Positions 6,833 to 13,968 of a stretch of DNA of 14,689 nt are shown here, one piece after another (within the stretch, counting starts at the first letter, position 1; the number at the start of each line of letters is the position of its first letter). Source of the DNA: CALLVY01 sp937899855. Lineage in GTDB: Bacteria > Bacteroidota > Bacteroidia > Chitinophagales > Saprospiraceae. Under the pieces are notes generated by a model. It saw nothing but the letters and a program-made list of their open reading frames with translations, was not told where the DNA came from and did not search any database. Location: contig JBCBQC010000126.1 of NCBI GenBank assembly GCA_039820405.1, positions 1 through 14,689 of the forward strand, given 5' to 3'. A program made the translations under genes and the position numbers.

Positions 6833-7963
6833 TTAGTGGGTATTTTTATGGTCCAAGTCGATACGCAGGTCCACTTTATAAGTATTGGGCGCATCGGCAA
6901 TTTTTAATTCGTATTGGTTGGGATAGAGGATATTGAGCCGGCGTCGGACGTTGACCAAGCCGATCCCGCCGCTGCGGCGGTGGGTTTGTAGGGGGAGCGT
7001 CTCCGCCTTGCTGTTCTCAATCGATAGGTGGATGCCCTGTCGGTCGACGTCCAGCTCGATGTGGACAAAACCCTGCTCGATGCTGTTGTTGAGGCCGTGC
7101 TTAAAACTGTTTTCCAGAAAGGGGATAAACATCAGGGGGGCAATTTTTTGATCGCCGACTTGTCCTTTGACCAAAAAGTCGATGTCGACATCTTTTCCCT
7201 GCCGCAACTCCTCCAAGTCGAGGTAATTGCGAATGTACTGGACTTCTTTACTTAGGAACACCCGTTTTTCATTGCATTCGTAGAGCATGTAGCGCATCAT
7301 TTCCGAGAGCTTGATGACGATCTCGGGGGCTTTGTCCGACTTTTTGAGGGTCAGGGCGTAGAGGCTATTGAGGGTATTGAAAAGAAAGTGTGGGTTGATC
7401 TGCGACTTCAAAAACCGTAATTCCGACTGCATGGTCTGGGTTTGCAGTTCTTTGCGATCGCGTTGGTAGCGCACCCAATCCGAGATGATCTTGACGATGG
7501 TGGAGGCCCCGGCAAAGATAAAGGCCGAGACGAAGAAGAGGATTTGATTGTTGACCAGGGTATTTTGCGCTTCGGGGACGTAGGTGTACAGGAAGTAAAA
7601 GATGACCATCTTGATGGGCGTCACGAGTAGCACACTCAGGAGTAGGAACAGACAGTAAAGGACGAAGCGCTTTTCACTCAGGTAATTGGGAATGAGGTAG
7701 AACAGGTTGAAGTAGACCACCACCCCGTAAAACAAGACGTTGATCAGCTCGATGGTGATGGTAAACAACCAGCCGCGATTGCTGGTATCCAGGGCGATGA
7801 GTAGGACCAGAAACAACATCCAGAACAGGCTGTGGTACACCAGGCGCGTGGTGAAGAAGCTGTAAATCTTCGATCGGATGTTTCTTTTGACAATCGTATC
7901 CATGCGTAGGGCGTAGTCCTGGATGAAGGGGACCTCAAATGATTTGGTATTGTTCTCAATCAT
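6833..7963 (-). CDS. LytS-type sensor histidine kinase (His_kinase family)
   Basis: This 376-residue membrane sensor belongs to the LytS/YehU-like histidine kinases. About four hydrophobic segments (43-59, 68-92, 99-128, 138-160) form an integral-membrane sensor without a large extracytoplasmic domain. A short coiled region (165-185) joins the kinase part: phosphoacceptor H192 in QINPHFLFN, N box PFLENSFKHG (281-290) and G box GGIGLVNVRRRL (332-343). It is first in an operon with the LytTR regulator (10-nt gap) and the fructosamine kinase. The start is uncertain. The ATG at 7963 was chosen; the ATG at 7903 (MDTIVKRN) would still keep all membrane segments, and a TTG at 8008 would add 15 residues. 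The signal sensed is unknown. The gene is divergent from the PTPS-like gene across about 148 bp. Confidence 0.9.
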   Translation of the reverse strand: MIENNTKSFEVPFIQDYALRMDTIVKRNIRSKIYSFFTTRLVYHSLFWMLFLVLLIALDTSNRGWLFTITIELINVLFYGVVVYFNLFYLIPNYLSEKRFVLYCLFLLLSVLLVTPIKMVIFYFLYTYVPEAQNTLVNNQILFFVSAFIFAGASTIVKIISDWVRYQRDRKELQTQTMQSELRFLKSQINPHFLFNTLNSLYALTLKKSDKAPEIVIKLSEMMRYMLYECNEKRVFLSKEVQYIRNYLDLEELRQGKDVDIDFLVKGQVGDQKIAPLMFIPFLENSFKHGLNNSIEQGFVHIELDVDRQGIHLSIENSKAETLPLQTHRRSGGIGLVNVRRRLNILYPNQYELKIADAPNTYKVDLRIDLDHKNTH

Positions 7964-8083
7964 ATCCGAGGCCCAATAAACACATCTTGGTGTCAAAATA
8001 AAGAACAAAATAGATAAAAGGGGGTTTATCCTAGATTAATCCTGTACTTGCATTATTTTTGCCCCTCTTAATCATTGAATTCG

Positions 8084-8091
8084 TACTTTTG
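8084..8091 (+). promoter_or_regulatory. Candidate -7 box (TACTTTTG) for the pterin operon
   Basis: TACTTTTG matches the Bacteroidota TAnnTTTG consensus and ends 20 nt before the ATG at 8112. A TTG at 8059-8061 is 22 nt upstream, slightly beyond the usual 19-21 nt spacer. A second match (TATTTTTG, 8054-8061) overlaps that TTG. The same geometry recurs before the ABC-F gene. Confidence 0.5.
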
Positions 8092-8111
8092 CTCCGCAGA
8101 AATTTGCGCTA

Positions 8112-8522
8112 ATGGTTTATCTGACAAGAATCGAACGGTTTAATGCTGCCCATAAACTGTGGGTAGCGGATTGGTCGGAGGATAAAAATTACGAGGTGTT
8201 TGGCAAATGCGCCAACAAAAACTGGCACGGCCACAACTACAAGCTCCACGTCACGGTGAAGGGGCGCCCCGATCCCGTAACGGGCTTCATCATGGATGCC
8301 AAAAAGTTAAGTAAACTGATCCGCAAGCACATCATCGACGTCGTGGATCACTCCAATTTAAACCTCGACGTACCCTTCGTCCCCCAGGGACTACAACCGA
8401 CTACGGAAAATATGATCGTGTTATTTTGGCAGCAACTCGCCCCGCATTTGGAAAATTGTGAGCTGCACTCCCTACGCCTGGAAGAAACCGAAACCATCTA
8501 CGCCGAGTACTACGGGGAATAA
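8112..8522 (+). CDS. 6-pyruvoyl-tetrahydropterin synthase / QueD family enzyme
   Basis: This 136-residue enzyme of the PTPS/QueD superfamily (COG0720 fold) acts on 7,8-dihydroneopterin triphosphate, the product of FolE. Zinc ligands are H14, H39 and H41 (in WHGHNY). Catalytic residues are C33, D79 and H80 (VDHSNLNLD), and the pterin-binding glutamate is probably E125. The cysteine motif is C-x5-HGH (GKCANKNWHGHNY), the spacing of eukaryotic PTPS, rather than the C-x3-HGH typical of queuosine-pathway QueD. The stretch GKC...HGHNYK, the DP.TG turn and DHSNLNLDVPF are strikingly like animal PTPS from memory. The product may therefore be 6-pyruvoyl-tetrahydropterin (biopterin-type pathway) rather than, or as well as, 6-carboxytetrahydropterin. 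It is first in a likely operon with folE (20-nt gap). The family is certain; the exact reaction is not. Confidence 0.9.
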   Translation: MVYLTRIERFNAAHKLWVADWSEDKNYEVFGKCANKNWHGHNYKLHVTVKGRPDPVTGFIMDAKKLSKLIRKHIIDVVDHSNLNLDVPFVPQGLQPTTENMIVLFWQQLAPHLENCELHSLRLEETETIYAEYYGE

Positions 8523-8542
8523 AATCCAAATCTCAACCGCCA

Positions 8543-9139
8543 ATGGCCTACGAAAACGAAGAAAGATACGACCCTGAGAATACCCAGTCGCTGATGACCA
8601 GTTTCCGTTCGATCCTCGAACAGTGCGGAGAGGATCCCGAGCGCGAGGGCTTGATCAAGACGCCCGAACGTGCGGCCAAGGCGATGCAGTTCTTGACCCA
8701 GGGCCGCAACCTCAGTGCCGAAGACATCCTGCGCTCCGCTATGTTCCGCGAGGAGTACAGCGAAATGGTCATCGTCAAAAATATCGAACTGTACTCCCTG
8801 TGCGAACATCATCTGTTGCCCTTTTTTGGCAAAGCCCACGTGGCTTACATTCCCAATGGATACATCGTTGGACTGAGTAAAATTCCCCGCGTCATCGACA
8901 TTTTCTCCCGCCGCTTGCAGGTGCAGGAACGGCTGACCGATCAAATTTTACACTCGATCCAAAATACGCTCAAGCCCCTGGGAGTGGCGGTCGTCATCGA
9001 GGCCCAACACCTGTGTATGATGATGCGTGGGGTACAAAAACAAAATTCGGTGACCACCACTTCCGCTTTTACGGGAGAATTTCAGAAGGATGAAACGCGC
9101 ACCGAATTCCTCAACCTGGTTTCTACGCGTTTGCATTAA
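8543..9139 (+). CDS. folE: GTP cyclohydrolase I
   Basis: This 198-residue enzyme converts GTP to 7,8-dihydroneopterin triphosphate, the first step of folate and other pterin pathways; it works as a cytoplasmic homodecamer. Zinc ligands are C87, H90 (in LCEHHLLPF) and C158 (in QHLCMMMRG); H89 and H156 fill the catalytic histidine positions. Other family landmarks are DPEREGLIKTPERAAKA (31-47), GLSKIPRVIDIFSRRLQVQE (110-129) and the C-terminal TRTEFLNL. Zinc-type (FolE, not FolE2) is clear from the intact Cys/His set. It follows the PTPS-like gene by 20 nt, so both are probably co-transcribed and act in sequence. The next gene, fabD, is 63 nt away beyond a strong hairpin. Confidence 0.96.
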   Translation: MAYENEERYDPENTQSLMTSFRSILEQCGEDPEREGLIKTPERAAKAMQFLTQGRNLSAEDILRSAMFREEYSEMVIVKNIELYSLCEHHLLPFFGKAHVAYIPNGYIVGLSKIPRVIDIFSRRLQVQERLTDQILHSIQNTLKPLGVAVVIEAQHLCMMMRGVQKQNSVTTTSAFTGEFQKDETRTEFLNLVSTRLH

Positions 9140-9154
9140 TCAAACCAACAAGTA

Positions 9155-9184
9155 GCCACCACGGGGCGGACTGCCCCCGGTGGC
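9155..9184 (+). other. GC-rich hairpin between folE and fabD
   Basis: The outer stem GCCACC / GGTGGC and inner stem GGGGC / GCCCC (small asymmetric internal loop, 5-nt apical loop) form a strong structure within the 63-nt gap. No T-tract follows (CTCACAAAAACC), so it is not a standard intrinsic terminator. It could act as an mRNA processing or stability element that separates fabD expression from the pterin genes. Confidence 0.55.
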
Positions 9185-9202
9185 CTCACAAAAACCAACC
9201 CA

Positions 9203-10081
9203 ATGAAAGCTTACCTATTTCCCGGGCAAGGTGCCCAATTCGAAGGGATGGGGCTCGATATGTACGAAAGCTCCGAACTGGCCAAAACGCTTTTTGAACG
9301 CGCCGACCAACTGCTGGGTTTTTCCCTCAGCGAGGTGATGTTTCGCGGCACGGCCGAGGACCTGGTACAAACCAAAATTACCCAACCCGCCTTGTTTGTC
9401 CACTCCGTCATCCGAGCCAAGATGATCGGCGAAGACTTTAAGCCGCAAGCCGTCGCCGGACACTCCCTGGGAGAATTCTCCGCCCTCGTCGCCGCCGGTG
9501 CCATGGATTTTGCCGACGGACTCCAACTGGTTTCCCAGCGGGCGCAAGCCATGCAAAAAGCCTGTGAGGCTACGCCCGGTACGATGGCGGCCATCCTGGG
9601 ACTGGACGATGAGGTGGTCGAGCAGGTCTGCGCGGACATCGAAGAAGTCGTCGTCCCGGCCAATTACAACTGTCCCGGACAGCTTGTCATTTCGGGCAGT
9701 ATCGAGGGCATCGAAAAAGCCGTGGAACGCCTCAAGGAAGCGGGAGCGCGACGGGCACTGGTCCTCAAAGTTGGTGGGGCTTTTCATTCTCCGCTCATGG
9801 AACCGGCCCGGGAGGAGCTCGCAGCGGCCATTTTGCAGACCACGATCGGAGCGCCCATCTGTCCGATTTATCAAAACTATACGGCCCTCCCCACCACCGA
9901 TCCCGAGACCATCAAAACCAATCTGGTCGCCCAACTCACGGGCGCCGTTCGGTGGACGCAAAGCATGAAAAACATGATTGCTGACGGCATTGACTCCTTT
10001 GCGGAGGTCGGCGGTAACGGCAAAGTGCTGAGTGGCCTGGTCCGCAAAGTGGACCGCAAATTGCCAACGGAAGCCCTCTAA
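9203..10081 (+). CDS. fabD: Malonyl-CoA:ACP transacylase
   Basis: This 292-residue enzyme transfers malonyl groups from CoA to acyl carrier protein to start and feed type II fatty-acid synthesis in the cytoplasm. The family markers are all present: FPGQGAQ (6-12), nucleophile S88 in GHSLGE (86-91), the malonyl-carboxylate-binding R113 in SQRAQAM, catalytic H195 in GAFHSPLM, and the C-terminal EVGGNGKVLSGL (268-279). The length is normal for a stand-alone FabD, and no polyketide-synthase partner is seen nearby. It follows folE in the same direction. No -7 box was found in the 63-nt gap, so it probably depends at least partly on the upstream promoter. Confidence 0.96.
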   Translation: MKAYLFPGQGAQFEGMGLDMYESSELAKTLFERADQLLGFSLSEVMFRGTAEDLVQTKITQPALFVHSVIRAKMIGEDFKPQAVAGHSLGEFSALVAAGAMDFADGLQLVSQRAQAMQKACEATPGTMAAILGLDDEVVEQVCADIEEVVVPANYNCPGQLVISGSIEGIEKAVERLKEAGARRALVLKVGGAFHSPLMEPAREELAAAILQTTIGAPICPIYQNYTALPTTDPETIKTNLVAQLTGAVRWTQSMKNMIADGIDSFAEVGGNGKVLSGLVRKVDRKLPTEAL

Positions 10082-10147
10082 AATAGCGGGGGCTTTGGAT
10101 GGTAAGGGCGTGGCAATTGTGGAAAATAAATCCTAAATTACCTCAAG

Positions 10148-10182
10148 CGCGGCTACTTCTGCGCCCAGTGGGCAGTGCCGCG
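10148..10182. other. Structured GC-rich element downstream of fabD
   Basis: CGCGGC (10148-10153) pairs with GCCGCG (10177-10182), and an inner GCCC/GGGC stem closes a 3-nt loop. There is no T-tract, so it is a poor intrinsic terminator. The rest of the 204-nt gap between fabD and the YqgE gene (10082-10285) shows nothing else recognisable; no TAnnTTTG box was seen. Confidence 0.3.
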
Positions 10183-10285
10183 TCCCGCGATTCCGTACGT
10201 ATTCATTTGCTAAATGCCTGATTGATAGCGGTTTATTTCAGAACCAGCGGAACTGGCTTTCCATTGGTAAAACAAATAAACAAAG

Positions 10286-10843
10286 ATGCGAGAGAACCAT
10301 ATTCGAAGTGGCCATTTGCTGATTGCCGAACCCTTTATGGTGGACCCCCACTTCAAGCGGTCGGTCATCCTACTCTGCGAACACGCCCAGGAAGGGAGCC
10401 TGGGTTTTATCCTCAACAAGTCCCTGGACATGAAGGTCGACGAATTGATCGCCGATTTTCCCAACTTCGATGCCCTCGTATATTTTGGTGGCCCCGTCCA
10501 GACGGATACCATCCACTACATTCACAATCTGGGAGATTTGTTGGAAGACAGCCAGAAGATAGCCAAGGGGGTTTACTGGGGAGGGGATTTTGAAAAGCTA
10601 AAGTTTCTCATCAGTACCAAGATGATCGAACCCCACAACATCCGCTTTTTTGTCGGGTATTCGGGCTGGTCGGAAGGGCAGTTGGTGGAAGAGATGGCCT
10701 ACGGCTCCTGGATGATGGATAAAATGGATGCCAACTACCTGTTCCGCAACCAAGCCAAGGGACTTTGGCGAGACGTACTGGAAAATAAGGGCGACACCTA
10801 TTCCGTGATCGCCCAGATGCCAGATGGATGGAGTTGGAATTGA
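10286..10843 (+). CDS. yqgE: YqgE/AlgH family protein (UPF0301)
   Basis: This 185-residue protein belongs to the YqgE/AlgH family (DUF179), conserved cytoplasmic proteins of unsettled biochemical role; the AlgH name comes from a link to alginate regulation in Pseudomonas. Family markers are G9-H10-L11-L12-I13-A14, the GSLGFILNK strand (37-45), YFGGPV (66-71) and the hallmark GYSGWSEGQL (124-133). The Trp-rich C-terminus (PDGWSWN) is seen in Bacteroidota members. It stands alone between fabD and the ABC-F gene, with a strong terminator 30 nt after its stop. No enzyme activity can be assigned. Confidence 0.92.
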   Translation: MRENHIRSGHLLIAEPFMVDPHFKRSVILLCEHAQEGSLGFILNKSLDMKVDELIADFPNFDALVYFGGPVQTDTIHYIHNLGDLLEDSQKIAKGVYWGGDFEKLKFLISTKMIEPHNIRFFVGYSGWSEGQLVEEMAYGSWMMDKMDANYLFRNQAKGLWRDVLENKGDTYSVIAQMPDGWSWN

Positions 10844-10873
10844 GTTTACCAATCGGGCATTCCCGCATCCCGG

Positions 10874-10915
10874 AAAAGCTTGCACCGACATTTTGTGCAA
10901 GCTTTTCTTATTTTT
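10874..10915 (+). terminator. Strong rho-independent terminator after yqgE
   Basis: A perfect 12-bp stem (AAAAGCTTGCAC / GTGCAAGCTTTT) with a 9-nt loop is followed by CTTATTTTT. It is 30 nt past the yqgE stop. The T-tract overlaps the candidate -7 box of the next gene, so the end of one transcript and the start of the next share the same bases. Confidence 0.85.
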
Positions 10916-10916
10916 G
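10909..10916 (+). promoter_or_regulatory. Candidate -7 box (TATTTTTG) for the ABC-F gene
   Basis: TATTTTTG matches TAnnTTTG and ends 18 nt before the ATG at 10935, nearly the same distance as the box before the PTPS-like gene. No well-spaced TTG -33 element is seen; the nearest TTG (10893-10895) is only 13 nt upstream and lies inside the terminator stem. Confidence 0.45.
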
Positions 10917-10934
10917 CAGTTCAATTGAATATTC

Positions 10935-12869
10935 ATGTTACAGGCGAGCAATATCTTTATTAAATACGGCGACCGGGTGCTGTTTGACCAGCTCAACCTG
11001 ACGGTTGGCCCCAAGGACAAAATTGGCTTGGTGGGGCGCAACGGGGCGGGCAAGTCCACCATGCTCAAGGTGCTGGCCCGGGAGGTGACCCCGGACGGGG
11101 GGCGCATTGAATGCCCCAACGGCCAAAGCATTGGCTTCCTTCACCAGGAGATGGATTTGCCGAAGGGAAAAACCGTGATCCAGGAAACCCTCTCCGCTTT
11201 TGCGGAGATTCAACAATTGGAGGCCAGACTCGATGCGCTCAACCTCGAGTTACAGGAACGCACCGACTACGAATCCGATGACTACCTCAAATTGTTGCAG
11301 AAGATTTCGGATACTTCGGATCGTTTCCACTTCCTCGGTGGGGATAATATCGAAGCCGAGGCTGAAAAGGTCCTCTCCGGCCTGGGCTTCAAGGCCCGGG
11401 ATTTCCAGCGCCTAACCGATGAATTTAGTGGGGGCTGGCAAATGCGGATCGAACTGACCAAGATGCTGCTACAAAAGCCTGATTTTTTACTGCTCGATGA
11501 GCCGACCAACCACCTGGATATCGAATCCATCCTCTGGCTGGAGGAGTTTCTGAAGGGTTATTCCTCCGCCATCGTGGTGATTTCTCACGACAAAACCTTC
11601 CTCGATAACATCACCAAGAGTACCGTGGAGATCGAGCTGGGGAAAATCTACGAATACAAAGCTCCCTACAGCAAGTACGTCGAGCTGCGCAAGGAGCGCC
11701 GGGAATTGCTCCAGTCGGCCTATCAGAACCAACAGAAGGTCATTGCGCAAAAGGAGCGTACCATCAACCGTTTTATGGCCAAGGCGACCAAAACGAAGAT
11801 GGCCCAATCGATGAAAAAACAATTGGACAAGCTGGAGCGCATCGAGCTCGACGAGCCGGATTCGGCGGCGATGCGGATCAAGTTTCCCCCCGCTCCCCGT
11901 TCGGGCCAGGTGGTGATTGAGGCCAAGGCCGTGAGCAAGCGCTACGGCGACCTCTCGGTGCTGGAAAATATCAACCTGCACTTGGACCGTGGGGACCGCC
12001 TGGCCTTTGTGGGCCAAAACGGGCAGGGAAAGACCACGCTGGCCAAAATTTTGGTCAATGAGCTGACTTCCAGTGGGGGAGAGGTAAAACTGGGGCACAA
12101 TGCCCAAATCGGCTATTACGCCCAAAACCAAGCGGAAACCCTGGACGCGAGTAAGACCTTGCTACAGACCCTAGAGGCGGTTGCCCCACCGGAGATGCGG
12201 ACGCGGGTCCGTGCGATTTTGGGGGCTTTTCTGTTCAGTGGCGAAGATGTGGATAAAAAGGTATCGGTACTCTCGGGGGGAGAACGGGCCCGGCTGGCGA
12301 TGGCTTGTATGTTGCTCAAGCCTTTTAACCTACTGGTACTGGATGAGCCCACCAACCACTTGGACATGATTTCCAAGGACATCCTCAAGCAGGCCCTCCA
12401 GGACTACGATGGTACGCTGATTGTGGTGTCTCACGATCGGGATTTTCTCGCCGACCTCACCAATCGAACCATCGAATTTCGGGACCGCCAGTTGTACGAG
12501 TATTTGGGCGACGTTCAGTTTTTCCTTGAAAAACGCGCCCTACAAAACATGCGACAGGTGGAGTTGCAAAAGTCAAAGTCGGGTACGGCGGCCAAGGCGG
12601 CGGCTCCGGTGGCCAAGGCACCGCTCACCCAAGAGGAGCGCCAGCGCCGCAAGGAATTGCAGCGGGCCGTCCAGAATTCGGAGCGTAAGATCACGCGTTT
12701 GGAGGAGCGGATTGCGAAGCGGGAAGTAGAGATGGGGGAGGCCGGTTTTTACGACCGGCCCGAGGCCCAAGACTTGTTGGCCAAGTACGAGCGGGATAAA
12801 AAAGAGCTGGACGAAGTGATGGACGCCTGGGAGACGGCGCAGTTGGAGCTGGAGGAATTGGAAGGCTAA
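10935..12869 (+). CDS. ABC-F family ATPase (ribosome-associated type)
   Basis: This 644-residue protein has two ABC ATPase cassettes on one chain and no membrane segment, the hallmark of ABC-F proteins that act on the ribosome rather than in transport. Cassette 1: Walker A GRNGAGKST (34-42), signature FSGGWQMR (164-171), Walker B LLLDEPTNHLD (185-195), H-loop H218. Cassette 2: Walker A GQNGQGKTT (360-368), signature LSGGE (446-450), Walker B LLVLDEPTNHLD (466-477), H-loop H500. The linker (about 240-320), rich in Lys/Arg/Gln, is the P-site tRNA interaction region of the family. An Ala/Lys-rich spacer (550-563) leads to a C-terminal coiled coil (565-644), as in Uup/YdiF-like members. It is more likely a housekeeping translation factor than an antibiotic-resistance protein, because the linker is not extended. 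It converges on the next gene with only 13 nt between the stops. Confidence 0.93.
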   Translation: MLQASNIFIKYGDRVLFDQLNLTVGPKDKIGLVGRNGAGKSTMLKVLAREVTPDGGRIECPNGQSIGFLHQEMDLPKGKTVIQETLSAFAEIQQLEARLDALNLELQERTDYESDDYLKLLQKISDTSDRFHFLGGDNIEAEAEKVLSGLGFKARDFQRLTDEFSGGWQMRIELTKMLLQKPDFLLLDEPTNHLDIESILWLEEFLKGYSSAIVVISHDKTFLDNITKSTVEIELGKIYEYKAPYSKYVELRKERRELLQSAYQNQQKVIAQKERTINRFMAKATKTKMAQSMKKQLDKLERIELDEPDSAAMRIKFPPAPRSGQVVIEAKAVSKRYGDLSVLENINLHLDRGDRLAFVGQNGQGKTTLAKILVNELTSSGGEVKLGHNAQIGYYAQNQAETLDASKTLLQTLEAVAPPEMRTRVRAILGAFLFSGEDVDKKVSVLSGGERARLAMACMLLKPFNLLVLDEPTNHLDMISKDILKQALQDYDGTLIVVSHDRDFLADLTNRTIEFRDRQLYEYLGDVQFFLEKRALQNMRQVELQKSKSGTAAKAAAPVAKAPLTQEERQRRKELQRAVQNSERKITRLEERIAKREVEMGEAGFYDRPEAQDLLAKYERDKKELDEVMDAWETAQLELEELEG

Positions 12870-12882
12870 AAACTACGGCGAT

Positions 12883-13968
12883 TCATTCCCAGGGGCCAGT
12901 GGCCGCAACGGGCCTGAAGGTGCCCTGATCCATGCGAAACAGTCCACCCCAACCCCCAAACCAAAAGCGGTCCTCGGCATCGCGGTAAATGTCCAAAACC
13001 ACGCCCTGAAGTCCCGCTTCCTGGTAGTAATGGTGAAAAGTGCTGCCGTCATACTGGTAAACGCCATTGTTTTCCACCCCGAACCAGATATCGCCATTCT
13101 CATCCTCAAAAAAGCCACCAACCTCCGACCCTTGGATCACGCCATCCTGGGTATAATTGGTAAACTTTTCGCCGTCGTACTTGGCCAGTCCGCCCCAAAA
13201 TGTCCCAATCCAAAGCCGGTTCTGACGATCCACCATCAACTCCCCAATGGCATTGTCACAAAGGCCATCCTGCCTGGTAAAGTGCGTAAAAGTCTGGCCG
13301 TCGTATTTACAAATTCCGTAGCCATCCGTCCCCAACCACAAGTGGCCGGCCCGGTCTTCCACGATGCTGCTGATGCGGTTTTTGGCGTAGATGGTATTGG
13401 GCTGGTCCACCGCCGGCTTGGGAATGGGAATGTGCTCAAAGGTGGCCCCGTCGAAGCGGCTCAGTCCCTGGTTGTGCCCCACCCAAAAAATGCCCTTGGA
13501 ATCCAGCAAGAGGCTCCAGACTTCTGAATTCATGGAGTCGATCTGAACCGGAAAAAGCGTAAAGGCCTCGCCATCGTAGCGGTTGAGGCCCTCCGAGGTG
13601 GCAAACCATACGTTTCCAGCTTCATCCTCCAGAATACCGGTCACCCGCCCCCCGCTAAAGCCATCCGCTTCGGTGAGGTACACCAGGGTATCGCCATCGT
13701 ACTTCATAAGGTCGTACACATTGGTACCCATCCAAAGGTTCCCCTGGCGGTCCTGATGGATTTGGCGCAGGTGTTGACAGAGCTGCCCTTCGATAAAAAA
13801 GAGGGGGTCTTTGTATTCCGTTTTCGTTACCGAGGAGGTCGTGATGGGGCTATGGTGCTGGCCGTTAGTGGGGGAAGTCCCTTGTCCCCGACAGGCGGAA
13901 AGCAGCCCGCTGAGGGCCAGTAGCAACAGGGCGCTGGGGAAACAAAGAAGGAGCGTGTGTTTTTTCAA
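12883..13968 (-). CDS. Lipoprotein with seven two-component-regulator-type propeller repeats
   Basis: This 361-residue protein starts with a lipoprotein signal (basic MKKH, hydrophobic 5-21, lipobox LSAC with C26), so it is exported and lipid-anchored. Seven repeats of about 42 residues follow, each reading roughly D..G.(L/I/V)W.GT...G(L/V).(K/R)(Y/F)DG..F; the W-G positions fall near 79, 121, 162, 211, 253, 295 and 336. This is the repeat of 'two-component regulator propeller' (Reg_prop) sensors, but there is no membrane helix after it and no kinase domain, so it is a stand-alone propeller of exactly seven blades. The start is TTG (complement of CAA at 13966-13968): a stop (TAA) lies three codons upstream and no internal ATG precedes residue 80, so TTG is needed for the signal peptide. 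The ligand is unknown. Confidence 0.85.
   Translation of the reverse strand: MKKHTLLLCFPSALLLLALSGLLSACRGQGTSPTNGQHHSPITTSSVTKTEYKDPLFFIEGQLCQHLRQIHQDRQGNLWMGTNVYDLMKYDGDTLVYLTEADGFSGGRVTGILEDEAGNVWFATSEGLNRYDGEAFTLFPVQIDSMNSEVWSLLLDSKGIFWVGHNQGLSRFDGATFEHIPIPKPAVDQPNTIYAKNRISSIVEDRAGHLWLGTDGYGICKYDGQTFTHFTRQDGLCDNAIGELMVDRQNRLWIGTFWGGLAKYDGEKFTNYTQDGVIQGSEVGGFFEDENGDIWFGVENNGVYQYDGSTFHHYYQEAGLQGVVLDIYRDAEDRFWFGGWGGLFRMDQGTFRPVAATGPWE

Noticed and set aside
6823..6900. N-terminal extension of the LytTR regulator
   Set aside because: It would overlap the histidine kinase gene by about 68 bp and precede the standard receiver start MINVIIVDDE; the ATG at 6822 with a 10-nt gap is better.
10222..10593. 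Plus-strand 123-codon frame overlapping yqgE
   Set aside because: It is an out-of-frame shadow of the well-conserved YqgE protein.
10935..12869. Possible antibiotic-resistance (ARE-type) ABC-F
   Set aside because: The inter-cassette linker is of ordinary length and there is no resistance or mobile context; a housekeeping translation factor is more likely.
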